From contig JAUKUA010000004.1 in NCBI GenBank assembly GCA_030549175.1, positions 4,960,001 to 5,024,000 on the forward strand: a DNA stretch of 64,000 nt. The letters are read 5' to 3'. The position numbers and the translations under genes were made by a program. The stretch comes from Lasiosphaeris hirsuta (taxonomy: Eukaryota > Ascomycota > Sordariomycetes > Sordariales > Lasiosphaeriaceae). This document shows positions 43,877 through 55,417 of the stretch, in pieces. Every line of letters begins with the position of its first letter. Position 1 is the stretch's first letter. The notes under the pieces were generated by a model that did no database searches, was not told the DNA's origin, and saw only the letters and a list, made by a program, of their open reading frames with translations.

Positions 43877-45948
43877 ATGCAGGACTGGAATGGGTCCCGT
43901 TCGGACGGTGCTAGTCTCGGATCCCTCAGCGGTGACGAAAGCGCGGACCTAGATTCCGACAGCCCAAACGAACTTTCGCAGCCACCGGCATTTGGTCTGG
44001 ATGAGGATATGGGGGCGGGCGAGAACGGCCTCGGCGTGGAGGATGCCACCATCGCCAAGGAGAGTGCGGGCGAGAAGCTTGGCTTTTACACCATCAAATC
44101 GCTCGACTGCGAAGCAAAACTAGATATCAATATTGAATTCTTGAGATGGCGCGGTAGTCCCGTTTTCAACCTCCTCAGGGTTACCGCTGAAGTGACCACG
44201 CCCAGCCAGGTGGAGGATGGCTGCCTTCTTGGGGACATGGTCGACGACAACGCCGTCATCATGACGCTTGAAGTCATGTGCGCCGGTAGGGTAAAAGCCG
44301 TTCCTTTCCGCATCCGATTGTTAACACGGCGAGTATGCAAGACATGATCGATGGCAGCTCGGTGTTCCCTCGGCAATGGGATATCGTATCTGCCGCCAAC
44401 TCTGACGAGTGGGTGCCACGCGCAACGCCGTGGCTTCGAGGCTGCGACGAACACATTGTTTGCGCGACCTCGGACACTTTCTAGCCCACACGGCTCATCA
44501 ACGTGCGTAACCCCGATCATCACCAGCTCACTGTTCTCTCGGAGGACGACGACCAGAGCAGCGTCCGGCCTTATGCAGCCCTCAGCTACGTTTGGGGATC
44601 GAAGCAGGAGTACGTCCTCACCACGGCCGCCCTTGCAGAAATGCGCACGGGGCTAGACTTATCGAGGCTGCCGAGAACGATATCAGACGCCATTCGGGCA
44701 GCACGCCAGCTGGGCTTTGACTACCTATGGGTCGACGCCCTGTGCATTATCCAAGACTCGCCCGAGGATAAGGCCAGGGAATTACCGCTCATGTCGGATA
44801 CGTACAGGGAAAGCTCTCTTTGCATCGTGGTAGCTAGCGCCGCGGCAGCGAGTGAGGGATTCCTCAAGGCTCCTGAAAGTCCTCGGTTCCTCGTCGATCC
44901 TTTCGAGGTTAGGGTTGACTCTGCTGACGGCTGCTGCTCACCGTCGCTCACGTTTGGCTATCGGGCGCCGTACAAGGCTTCGGCGGATCCCATCAGCTCT
45001 CGGGCTTGGACCTTGCAGGAGCGCGTTCTCTCGCAGCGCCTTCTGATCTTCTCACGAAAAGGTGTGATGTGGATGTGCAGAGGCCGCTTCATCAACCCCG
45101 GCGCCGCACCGGACGCAGGGCCACCCTACCAAACGTCTCTCGGCCTACACGCCGACGGCGACGAAAACAGCAGCGACCAAGATACTGAAGCAAGCATCCG
45201 CGAAACGTGGATGGCTATCCGTGCGGACTACACCGAGATGGGTCTAACGTACTGTGCTGACAAACTGCCCGCCATATCTGCCCTTGCAGCCGAGGTGGGC
45301 AGGCAGACAGGATGGACATACCTCGCAGGGATGTGGAAGGACAACTTGTTTTCGGAGCTGCATTGGCGATCCACTAAGCGGAGCCCTTCGGGCGAGAGGC
45401 TTGTCCTTAAGCCGCAGAAAGCAAAAGGGGCTGGCTACATTGCGCCGAGCTGGAGCTGGGCGAGCGTTGGCATTGGCAGCGTCGAGGAGAGCGAGGACGA
45501 GCACCGCGAAATCTTTGATTTTACAATTCTAACATGCCATGTTGATACCGATCCGGCCTTCCCATTTGGACCCGTCAAGGGTGGGTATCTCCAAGTTTCT
45601 GGAAGGGCGGTGGAGCTGGCATGGCGAGCAGAGGACAGGCCCGAATGGGATGGTTTTGACATTTCTCTGCTCGACCCGCAGGAGAAAGCCAGCAGCACTG
45701 GTACACCACTTTTGGTGGGAAACGGGACGCTGGATTCCCTGGATGAACATCTAGACCCGGGCGTGAAACTTGTCTGCCTCGGGATGAGCAAGCTCAAGCT
45801 TGGCCGGCAACGGATTATGCCGGTTGAGGGATTACTCCTTATCCCAACCGGGTCTAGTCGAGGCACATTCCGCCGTGTCGGCTTCTTTCGCATGACAGCA
45901 CCTTCGATCTTTAGCGGAGTGTCGATTAGCATCTTGAGAATTGAGTAA
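43877..45948 (+). CDS. HET-domain gene 5, best preserved, one in-frame TAG
   Basis: Exon 1 from the ATG at 43877 to 44285, a 56-bp intron (GTAGGG donor, TGTTAAC branch, CAAG acceptor), then exon 2 from 44342. N-terminal acidic region, FYTIKSLDCEAKL, and WLRGCDEHIVCAT. A TAG at 44482-44484 then sits directly before PTRLINV, a conserved HET-family lead-in. After it 488 codons are intact: YAALSYVWGSKQEYVL, LPRTISDAIRAARQLGF, YLWVDALCIIQDSPEDKA, RAWTLQERVLSQRLLIF, YIAPSWSWASV, and a C-terminal region to 45948. There is no in-frame ATG between the TAG and the HET core. Either the TAG kills it, or an unrecognised intron removes it (44413-44484 would be phase 0 but with a weak GTGCCA donor). Of the seven HET loci, only this one might still be functional. 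Confidence 0.82.
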
Positions 45949-47423
45949 AATGAATGGTACCACCCGGCCTATGTCAAGATGGGGCAAATGAAGTTGGGCG
46001 CGAACTTGGATATTCACGGGATGGGAGTGCGAGCGGCGGAAGATGGCAGGTGAGAAGGAGGCTACGGCGAGGATTAACACTGTGATGAAAGCGATGGGTC
46101 TCTGAAGTAAGGAATATGAAAACATGTTCATCTAGGCTCTCGTCTACTGAATGTTAATAGCGGCTGTCTTTCTTTGTTTATGAGGAGGGTATTTACCTAT
46201 AATGGATGCCAACTCGCCTGAAGGATTGGCTTGACGAGCTCATCAACGACGACTCGGACCTATAAGAGTTGGCGGCCGGCTCCGACTCTGTCACCGGTTC
46301 GCCTGCAACTGTTCACCGTAATTATCACGCACTGTAGTCATCACGTGGTAGGAGCCACACCCGGATCATGTATAGAGGCCTCTATATATATATATATACC
46401 TATTTCAGGGCTGGCGCCCCCACCGTCTGGGACCCTTCGTGGTTTCACAAATACATCATTCTGCCCATAAGGTCCGATCATGACTGTGGTAGACCCGAAT
46501 GACGACGTCCAGGGGCTCGCTGCGGGCGGCGGCGTCGTGGTGATTCTGAGCCCAGTGGGAAACTTGGTGGGAAATGTGGAGACCACCCGGGCGGCCACTT
46601 CGTCAGCATCCTCGCACCAAACGATCCCGGGCCGGAGTCACATAGGCTAGCCCTAGTCGCGACGCCGGGCGCTCTTGACAGAGGAAACAAAGGTTTTTTT
46701 TAGGAAAGTTAGAGGAATCCAACGGTGAACTCGGCCATGAAATGGGTTCTGCGGGCAAATTCTTTTTTTAAACTGGGCGGGCAAGTATTTGGGAATGGGT
46801 TCCTCGGTGGTTCTAATTTTGGACCCAGTCATTGCTCAGGCCTCTCTCTCGCGAAAAGTCGCCAATTTTCATTCTCGGAAGTCTAGGCAGTCTAAACTTG
46901 TTTCAGTCGCTTCACTGGCGTCCTCCTGGCAAGTGCCTGAGCAAAAGCAGCGAGGGGTGGTGTGGAGATTATCAGTTGAACTTGTGTGAAAACTGAAGGT
47001 TTGGAATTGAGTCTCAACCCTCTTATATTCTCTACATTCTGCACCACGTCGAGTCGTGAAAGTTCGAAGAGAGGTGGTCAAGTCTCATTATTCAGTCAAT
47101 ATATTTACGTTACGGCCTACATCTGGAAAGGGTCAAGACAGATTGTAAGGCACGACGTAGGTAGTAAGACGGCTGGGAAAAGATTGGTTGTGCAGTAGGA
47201 TTTGAAAAGTACTGAATATCGTTTATACCATTTGACTTGACTTGCCCCCTGTATAATTGTTTTTGTGGAGGACAGACTTGTTCGAACCTTGATTGTCCCA
47301 ACGTCGTGTGCAACCCCAACGGCCGTAGGCTGCCCCAACATATATATAGAGTATATATTGCAAAGCTTACTCTGTGTGAAAATTCCTTCTTCATCCTCCT
47401 CTACAGTTACTGTCGGCCAGACC
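45949..47423. other. No supported gene
   Basis: Contains a short (TA)n run at 46384-46397 and low-complexity tracts. The frames here are short and overlapping. The last 150 bases may carry the promoter of the broken F-box gene. Confidence 0.4.
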
Positions 47424-48915
47424 ATGAACAACATGGATCAGCCAGTTGCCAATGGGGCGATATACGGACCCCAGCCGGCTGGAGAGTTGGAAACGAAAAA
47501 TGATTGCCAAAACGATAACACCACATATAATGAACCGATGCATCCATTGATGGCGGCCGCCCACCAGAACTCGACCAAGAGCAAGTAGGTAGCTCGTGCC
47601 CTTATTCCAGCTAGACAAGCTAGCAGAAACTGACACCTATGACCAATCCCTTAGCCTATGCCGCCTTCCCGATGCTATCTTGATTCGGCTGATGCAAGCA
47701 TCGGACAAGACTACAGTCAAGTGTCTCGGGCGCCGGATTTTCCTCCGCCTATTTCCCGCCGCTTTTGACTTGGCGAAAACCTTGTCTTTGCATTACTTGG
47801 ACCGTTATCCATGGTCAGTATCCACGAGAAAACTATCGACGGAAGAGAACGCGAACCTGCTTTCATTGCTCGCGAGAGACGCCTACTGCAAACACTGCCT
47901 ATCCGCCAGACAGGCACCCGACTGGGAAGCCCGCGTCGCGGCCCTGGCAAAAACTTACCTGCACTGCTTCGGCTGTAACACCGAGCATCCGGCCTGTCTC
48001 TTCTCAGTCCGTCAGCGGAACAGGACCTGGGGAAAGTCGAAGCAGATATGCATCGGTCATCAAGGCTACATGCGGCTCTGCAAGCATGTTACTGTGCCGT
48101 GGTCCTCGGTTGTCGCCGAGGCCGAGAGGCGGCTGCTTCCTGACGCGACGTTGCCGAAGCAGAGCTACAGCACACTGGCAACGTGTGAACGGAGCAAACA
48201 TGGGCGAGTTGTGATCCGCGGCGCAAGCTGTTTCCCGAGCAGTTTCCTGACGACGAGTTCAAGTTGAGCCGGAGGGAAGTACAGATACGCAGACACATGA
48301 CGTGCTGCCCATACATGCCCACCGTCACCTGCACCTTTCGAGAATCCGTGGCAGCCCCTCCCCTCGGAGCCCTCGTGGTGAAGCTCGCCTGGCCCGGTCA
48401 CCTGCCCCTGGCCATGGAGCTGGATGGGTGTTGTGCTTCTGAGGACCTCGAGAGGGGACTGCGGCGGCTGTACCGCGAGCAGGGCCATTTCATCTGTCCC
48501 CAACGGCAACAAGGGCCAGTGTTACCGGCAATGCTCGACGGGTCAACAGCGCTCGTCGGGAAGGCCGTTTAATGGCTGCTTTGATCTTCAGATTGTGGAT
48601 ATTATTGGATGCGACATGGACGCAGATTACGCTGCTGTAAGCTACTCGTCGCGCGTCATTATTGAGCTGCACAGGAGCGAGCAACACCTCGGGTAGATGA
48701 ATGCGAACTGGTACCACGCGCTCGATCCCGACTCATACAGCCTTACCAGATATAAGGAGGGCTTTGGGGTGTACTGGCGTGCTGAAGGCTTCAAAGTACC
48801 TGCGTATCTAACTCTACGGCGTCCGACTCACCTCATAACCCTAATTCCCGCCAATAACGAACGTCAAAGCTTCTTCGCTTCTTCTGGTACTACCATAATA
48901 ATACAGGTATCATAG
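47424..48915 (+). pseudogene. F-box-type, Cys-rich fungal gene broken by frameshifts and stops
   Basis: Segments follow one another in changing frames: MNNMDQPVANGAIYG from the ATG at 47424, a TAG near 47587, PLFQLDKLAETDTYDQSL with an F-box-like LCRLPDAILIRLMQASDK, Cys-rich pieces (CKHC, CFGC, ICIGHQGYMRLCKH), a frame change near 48205 into CDPRRKLFPEQFPDDEFK, another in the CCCC near 48496 into CPNGNKGQCYRQCSTGQQ, and a TAG at 48694-48696 before MNANWYHALDPDSY. The order matches a single fungal protein family with an N-terminal F-box-like helix and cysteine clusters. At least two stops and three frame changes make it non-functional. Confidence 0.75.
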
Positions 48916-48986
48916 TACTGGTAATAATGGCCGAGCTGAGAGAGTCGACACTGCCAAGTGTCGGAACCAACTCACACTCCCAATAC

Positions 48987-49330
48987 CTACCACTTCGATA
49001 GACACCCAGAAGGGAAATAAATCACTTTCAAGACATATGGCCGCTTACCTTCGCCGCGGATAGGGGTGTATAGGATGCTGGTCATCTTGGTCACCTGCTG
49101 CGTGAGTTCGGCAAGGTCGTCCTGATTGATACAGAGGGCATCAATCCAGACTATGCGCACGCCACGCCACGGTCGCAGGTAGCGTAGAATGTCCCGGCAA
49201 TTCTGCGTTTGTACGAGCACATCTTAGCAGGGTCACCGACGAAGATGGGTTGGCTTGGCCTCGCGCCGCCGCCTTCGCCACCCCACATGTAAGACGTGGC
49301 CTCATACTCGGGACAGTCATCCTATGAAAC
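48987..49330 (-). pseudogene. HET-domain fragment 6
   Basis: On the minus strand DDCPEYEATSYMWGGEGGG is followed after a frame change near 49230 by VLVQTQNCRDILRYLRPWRG and VWIDALCINQDDLAELTQQV, then KMTSIL. This is the HET core from the SYMWG motif to the INQDD motif. Upstream ITLEPFH is one more frame away. The rest of the domain is missing. It lies close to the broken F-box gene on the opposite strand. Confidence 0.82.
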
Positions 49331-49963
49331 GGCTCGAGCGTGATATGGATCGGGTAGCGGCTGCTGCTATATTATTGTCGTCGGCAGCGTACAAACATAT
49401 GAGTCGGATCTCATCGGCGCCTAGGGTCCTGTCATAAATGGTCCAATCGGGCTCCCCCTGATCTGCTGGGCCAGGCTCAAGATTCTTGCCATCTTTCTTG
49501 GTATTGTGCACCCTGATCGTTGAGTTTTGCAGACATGGCAAGTGACGAGCGCCGAGCCGTCCAAGGTCGATTTAGACAGCCACGAACCAGTGGAAACCAC
49601 CATGGAATGGGAAGCACGGCCTCAGCCGCACCATCCTCCATATTTCTGAAGTTGAACAACTGTTGGGATGAAGTCCGGATCTTCACACTGCTACGGGACC
49701 AAACCAACGGCCAACAACCTAGAGGCTTAGAGTGGCCTAGACTGTGATAGAATTTGCGTCCAGTGCTTTACTAGCTAGCTGTCATCTGATCTGTTCCTTC
49801 CCTTGTAGGCAAGGTAGGTGTACCCTGAAGTACTGTCACTGAGGTTTGCGCCTGCCAGTCACCACCCAGGCAGGAACAACATTCACACACCACCTTCACC
49901 ACCACGGCCAACGTCTCTTGAAAAGCATCTTCTGAAGACCAGCATACAAAAACAATGAAGCAA

Positions 49964-50035
49964 GGCCCTGTGGCGCAATCGAAGCGCGTCCGACTCCAGA
50001 TCGGAAGGTTGTCTGTTCAAGTCAGGCCAGGGTCA
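49964..50035 (+). tRNA. tRNA-Trp (anticodon CCA), 72 nt, no intron
   Basis: Folds as a full cloverleaf: acceptor GGCCCTG with CAGGGTC (one G-T), D stem GCGC with GCGC, anticodon stem TCCGA with TCGGA and loop CTCCAGA (anticodon CCA, tryptophan), T stem GTCTG with CAGGC (one T-G) and loop TTCAAGT. Discriminator base is A. The D loop (AATCGAA) is one base short and has a single G where most tRNAs have GG, so processing efficiency or expression could be reduced. No intron is present. The gene sits upstream of the dioxygenase gene on the same strand. Confidence 0.9.
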
Positions 50036-50689
50036 AGGCCCCTCATGTTTTGTCTCCTTTTTCTCTGTTTTCCTCCTTTTGCCCCAGCAACAGAGGCGCT
50101 CTTTCCGATACCACTGATTTGTTTCCCCTCAAAGCAAAAGTCATGGGAAAACTTGGATGGGCAAGAAAGCGCTAGCATGACGAACCGTCAATCCTCCCCG
50201 CTGCTACACAACCTCTCGACCCAACTTTACCGGATATCACATCCATCGCTTTACACCATTCCCAACTCGTACTTTCGCACTGCGAGCTTACATATTCTAG
50301 CGGCTGATTAGCTCGCTCGCTGTTGTCGCATTGCCCGAAATCGGGTATGCGGCTACGTGCAACTGGATGACGCGATCGACCCCACGAATAGCAGCATCAC
50401 ACACCATTTCGATCACCACCCGACTGCCACACAATGCCGCAGAACAGCAGCAACCTGGAATGGCGATTGGCGATAAGGGCGCCTAGGCCATCTTATCTCC
50501 GCCTCTATGATCGGAGATTGATTCCATGACCCGGGATGGCGTCTTGTGGTCTTTCTGGCGGTGCCGGTTCGGGTCCGCCAGCGCCTCGCGGGGATGTCAT
50601 TGGCGAACATGCCAAATCGCCAAGAGTTCGGGGGGCTGTTACGACACTCGGGAAAAGCACGCCATGGCATCGATGGGGTATCTCGAGCG

Positions 50690-50696
50690 TATAAAG
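50690..50696 (+). promoter_or_regulatory. TATA element of the dioxygenase gene
   Basis: TATAAAG lies 112 bases upstream of the start codon at 50802, preceded by GC-rich sequence; typical core-promoter spacing. Confidence 0.45.
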
Positions 50697-50801
50697 ATGA
50701 AGATGCCGTGATGGAGAAACGGAAACACAAAGCATCAAGCTTCTCATCACTGATCAACACCGCGTCCAACGATCGACCCAAGCAGCACCAGAACTACCAT
50801 C

Positions 50802-52068
50802 ATGGCTCCCCACTCCCAAGAAACCGTCTCGGCCGCCCCCATCTCGGCCACCCTTCCCGTCCTCGTCTCCAAACCCCGCCCCGACACGGACCGCCAAGCC
50901 CTCTTCCCGAGCGGCATCGACGAGGATGCCGAGGCCGGCAAGAAGGGCCACCCCGCCGCCAAGGTACTGCCCCTTAACCCCTTGCTCTACGTCTTCCAAA
51001 CTAACCCGCTCAGTACCGCCACTACCTCCCGACCTGGGACAAGACCGAGCCCCTCCAGCCGCGCCTCGAGCCCTTTGAGGCCCACGACCCCGGCCTCGAC
51101 GCCGACACCTCGTACCCCGACCTCCTGCCGTCGTCGGTAACACGCACCGATCTGACGCCGACCATCGGGTCCGAGGTGCACGGGATCCAGCTGTCGTCGC
51201 TGACGGACGCCGGAAAGTCGCAGCTCGCGCACCTGGTGGCCTCGCGCAAGGTGGTCGCCTTCCGCGACCAGGACTTTGCCGACCTGCCCGTCGGCGCGGC
51301 CGTCGACTTTGCGCGCTTCTTCGGCCCCCTGCACGTCCACCCCACTGCCGGCCTGGCCGAGGAGCATCCCGAGGTGCTGATCGTGCACCGCGGCGCCGGG
51401 GATGATTCCGTGGATAAGTTCTTTGCGGGGCGTACCAGTACCGTGCTCTGGCACAGCGATGTCTCGTATGAGGCGCAGACGCCTAGTTTGACTTTTCTCT
51501 ATGTGCTTGAGAAGCCTGGCGTCGGAGGGGATACCCTCTTCGTGGATGCTGTTGAGGGCTATGAGCGGTTGAGTCCCGCGTTCCAGGAGCGGTTGCACGG
51601 CCTGAAGGCGGTGCACTCGGGCGAGGAGCAGGCTGCCGGAAGCCTGAAGAGGGGCGGTATCGTGAGGCGCGAGGCCGTCAAGAATGAGCACCCCATTGTC
51701 CGGACGCACCCGGTGACTGGGGAGAAGGCCTTGTTTGTCAACCCTGGGTGTGAGTGACCCTTTTACCCCCCTTTTTCTATTCTTAACAAAACCGAGGCTA
51801 ATCTGGGCCCATAGTCACCCGCGAGATCGTCGGCTTTAAGAAGGAGGAGTCGGACGCCCTCCTCAAGTTCCTTTACGACCACCTCGCCTATGGCGCCGAC
51901 TTCCAGGCTCGCGTCCGCTGGGAGCCCGGCACCGTTGTCCTCTGGGACAACCGTGTCACCCAGCACTCGGCCCTAATCGACTGGAAGTCGGGCGAGCGCC
52001 GCCACCTGGCCCGCATCACGCCCCAGGGAGAGCGGGCTTTTGAGACGCCGTTTGTGGCCAAGGCCTGA
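50802..52068 (+). CDS. TauD/TfdA-type 2-oxoglutarate-dependent dioxygenase, 383 aa
   Basis: Exons 50802-50963, 51014-51749 and 51815-52068 (introns 50 and 65 bp; CTAACCC and CTTAAC branch-like sites). Splicing restores NPGFTREIVGFK across the second junction, a conserved TauD segment. The iron-binding facial triad is present: H201 and D203 in WHSDVSYEAQ, and H350 in VTQHSA. A 2-oxoglutarate-binding Arg near 366 (LARITP) completes the site. Family members oxidise sulfonates such as taurine, sulfate esters or aryloxy compounds with Fe(II) and 2-oxoglutarate, releasing sulfite in the sulfonate case. The enzyme is probably cytosolic. Length is typical for fungal members; substrate is unknown. Third-position GC is high and no lesion is visible, so this is one of the clearest functional genes. 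Confidence 0.93.
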
Positions 52069-52306
52069 TTATGAGCAATGCTGGCTGTTTTTTTTGGGGG
52101 GGGTATTAGTAGTGTGACTTGTACAAAATAAAACATGAACTGTCAAATCCACCGCCGTTCGGTTGCACCTCTCAGTGTCACAACACATGGCTCTTTGGCC
52201 GCTTTTCTTTCTTTGCTTGCATGTGCTAGATGGGGATCGTAGCGGGGAAATGAGGGAGGTAACAAGCTTTGTTGGGCTTGAAAAGTGCGATAAGACTAGT
52301 TGTAGT

Positions 52307-52360
52307 AACAAGCCTAGTTGTGGCAACAAGCCCTGTTGAAGGAACAAGTCTTGTTGGGAT
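52307..52360. repeat. Three 18-bp palindromic tandem units downstream of the dioxygenase
   Basis: Three units starting AACAAG at 52307, 52325 and 52343 (consensus AACAAGCC-x-GTTG), with a related AACAAGCTTTGTTG at 52261 and CAAGTCTTGTTGG at 52364. Each unit is nearly its own inverted complement. Origin and role are unknown; the region is the 3' side of the dioxygenase gene. Confidence 0.6.
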
Positions 52361-52626
52361 TTTCAAGTCTTGTTGGCCGAATGGGGCGCTCTGATTGGCC
52401 GGATAAGCTAGGCCCTGGAGGTTCAAATTCTAGGGGTGTGCCCTGTGCCTTAGGCTCACTGTAAAGTTGTGGATAATGACATTCGAGAAGACGCACACAC
52501 CCTGGGAAATAAGGAAAGCCCCCGGCCCTGCTAAACTTCTCCCAAACCACATCTGTGAATGGATTTACTCCGCGCCGGTTTGGCACACAACCTGCTGTTC
52601 ATCTCTCTTCACCGTCAGTGCTCGGA

Positions 52627-54494
52627 ATGGACAGAATCTTTGGCAACGGCTCCTCTGCCAGTACGACAAGACGGGAGGCCGAGGGGACGCGGAGCCATGC
52701 CTGGACCCTCACCTATAGCTACTTTGCTGTGATGGGCGGTTTTGAGGCCGTGGTTGATGATGAAGCCAATGCAATCTTCCCCACCAGATCGGACGTCACA
52801 GAACGGAAGACTCTCCGATTAACGCCTGAGAGTCTTCGAATCCTCGCCGAGATAAACGCCAGCTTAATCCCCGACATTCCGCTTCATCAAATATGAGATA
52901 AAAGCAAGGGTAGAGCTCCTTTGCCAAAACCATCGTCTGCTTCCAAGGTAAGTCCAGGTACTGCACAAGAAGTATTTCACCTTGACCTTTTGACCTTGGT
53001 CGATTAAATGAGAATCACTCTGAGAAGCCCCGTGGTTCTATGTTCAATGTCTAGTGTGGTTCGGTTAGTAGCTCGGTATTAGCCTACTAGAGCTCAATAC
53101 CTTTGTATACGCCATTCTTACCCTAGCTATCTACTTTACTTGGTAGAACAAGCCTTTAGATGTCGAGGAGCCCGTGACGCTAAGGGTCGCCAGCGATCTG
53201 GAGTACCAGGCACTTGCCTTGATGTGCTACCATCCTAATATCAATTACAAGAGAAAACCCCAAAAAATACCCACGGGCATCGTAGGGCACAGAGCCAACT
53301 TGGAGGAAATCAGTTCTTCAGAGAATGTGCGTACCGGGAGATATATCGTTATTCCCATATTTTTGGTGAAAGGGTCTAACAATGATCCTTTGGCGAAAAC
53401 ATCTACCGAGATACCATCCTCGATATAGCGTAGCCTCCGATTCATTGTTTGGACACTCTTCTTCAGTTTTAAGGTCGACGATCTACGGGACAAAATCGAA
53501 AACTGGTAAGATAGCGAGAACCATCTTGGACCCCGCCAACGCCATAGCTGACCTCTAAATTTCCTACCTAGCCTAGGTTCCCTTAGAGACAAAAACTTGT
53601 GTTACTCGAAGACGGTTGGAAAATTTATGGGACCCCCTACTCCTATTGCATTTACTTCAGGGAAGGGAAGGGGGACGTTTTTCTTTGGTTCCGTAGTATA
53701 GTAGTCAGTATATGAGCTTGTCATCTTGCCTCGCCCCTCTTGGAGACGAAGAAGGAACTGCCGTCGGTGGGTAGGATCTTTCTCTAGGCCACTTATACGT
53801 CGGCATTACAGGACGTGACATGCGCCGGCGGATTTTTAGCACTGTGGTGCCGCTCTTAGCCAAACCTAACCTCAAGCTATCTAAACCGGATGAACTGAAC
53901 CCCGAACTTCTTGTGGATCGTATCTCGAACTGGCTAAGATTAGGGGTTTTGGACAAATTAGCTACTTTACCTCGTGTTCGGGGTCGTGGGCCTTGTGTAC
54001 GGTGGCTTACATTGTGCCGCCTGGTAGCGCCGTTCCCTACATACCTCGAGGCAGTTCTCTGGCGGGCTGGGAGCGTAGTAGTATCGGCGACAGGATCTAA
54101 AATCCTCTATCTCTACAGCTAGGCGTTCTCTAGTCCAATAAAAGACTGGATGAAACTCCTTGAATGGGGTTTAGATCATGGCGGATTTTACCGGCGTCTT
54201 GACTGTGTTGAATTTGCTACAGTCGGAGATTTTCCATTTCCCAAGGGGATATGGAAAATGGCATGGCAGGCTCAGGGTTGGCGGAGAAAATGTCAATTCA
54301 TTTTCAATAGGGTCATTACAGTACCGACACTTATTCCCACAGTATGTCTCCCTTTATTTCTTATTAGGGTGTCGTTTAATACCTTGGTTTTGGCTTGTGT
54401 GGCTCTGCACTTCCTTGCCAGGATCTTTTTGGTTGTCGAGTGCTTCAACAATCTCACACACCTCCCTGACTCGGCTACCAGATTCCACAACTAG
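52627..54494 (+). pseudogene. Polytopic membrane protein gene of a fungal-specific family, decayed
   Basis: Recognisable family pieces appear in order: HAWTLTYSYFAVMGGF, LTPESLRILAEINASL and HQI, then TGA (52894-52896) where DKSKG continues, then one frame over SFAKTIVCFQ at a GTAAGT donor (52949), later YFTW, a TAG where a second Trp is expected, then NKPLDVEEPVTLRVASD at about 53150-53200, and near the end CVALHFLARIFLVVECFNNL with THLPDS. Fungal genomes hold many copies of this integral membrane family (WTLTHSYFAxMGGF, DKSKAD, FWWNKPLDVEEP). The TGG-to-TAG at the WW pair and CGA-to-TGA before DKSK are transitions, and frame changes occur too. The middle (53.4-54.1 kb) is unrecognisable. 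Confidence 0.75.
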
Positions 54495-54499
54495 ACCCA

Positions 54500-55158
54500 G
54501 CACCTACCGTCTATTTCCTGATACTCCGGTACAAGGGAGACTGGGTGTTCTAGACATATCGAACTGTATTTAGAAATGACTTCTTATTAAATGTGGCCGA
54601 ACAGATGCCAGATACTGCCGGGCTTCGATCTCACCGTGTTAGTACGGCAGCGTGTCTGTCACTGGGTGTAGCCGGCGCTACCGGAATAAGGGTATACGCC
54701 TATCAAATTTTGCGATAGAGGGCAATTCAAGTCTCAATCGCATCTGAACTCATTTCACGAACCCCTGGACACTACGACACAGCTTACGCGACGTTGAGCC
54801 AAGAAAAAACTCGACCTGGTTCGTCCCATGTAAGCCAAGCGCTCGGCCGAGCTGCGCCGTAGTAGCGTTGAGGGATCGTTCTCGATAACTGATCATTGTA
54901 TCTTTCACACCAGCAAGTGTACTGGGATAGACAGCAGTCGCACTCGGTGACACCGTGGCTGACGAGAGACCACGCGATTGGCTTGGCAAAGCTTACCATG
55001 TGAGAATATCTTCTTGATTTACGACTTACACGACATGAAATCGAGGTAAAATGAACAAGAGGGCAGTATATATACAACGGACGCCGACCCCAAGTTTGAG
55101 ATGGAGTATCAGAGACATCCATATCGTACACATAGAATCTATCTTGATGTTTTACAAA
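54500..55158. other. No supported gene
   Basis: Short frames only; nothing recognisable. The last 120 bases contain TATATA near 55068 and probably the promoter of the short secreted ORF. Confidence 0.4.
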
Positions 55159-55356
55159 ATGTCTCACCTCCACACTCTTGTCAACCTCGTCGCCGCCGCC
55201 ACTATCGCCGGCATAGGCTTAGCCCAACCCCAGGACAAGACCTCTCTCCTCAACCCGGGCGAGATCGAGCTGTACGGCCCCATGCTTGCGGGCGTGTGGC
55301 TTCGCCCCAGCAACGTCGTCAACACGACAGGGATACCCGAAACGGGCGAGGAATGA
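55159..55356 (+). CDS. Short secreted-type ORF, probably truncated (65 aa)
   Basis: From the ATG at 55159 the frame begins with a signal-peptide-like stretch (LVNLVAAATIAGIGLA, residues 7-22) followed by QPQDKTSLLNPGEIELYGPM, WLRPSNVVNTTGIPE, then GEE and a TGA. It looks like the start of a secreted protein rather than a complete one, because the segment ends without any domain and a minus-strand HET scrap begins 62 bases later. An upstream ATG at 55051 is in the same frame but less likely. I recognise no family. Confidence 0.35.
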   Translation: MSHLHTLVNLVAAATIAGIGLAQPQDKTSLLNPGEIELYGPMLAGVWLRPSNVVNTTGIPETGEE

Positions 55357-55417
55357 CAGAGAGATCATTACGCGCAGCAACGTGGACAAGGGGTGCTTTT
55401 CCGCGAAGACGCCTTCG

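Noticed and set aside
46384..46397. (TA)n run as a promoter
   Set aside because: A simple dinucleotide repeat with no supported gene downstream within normal distance.
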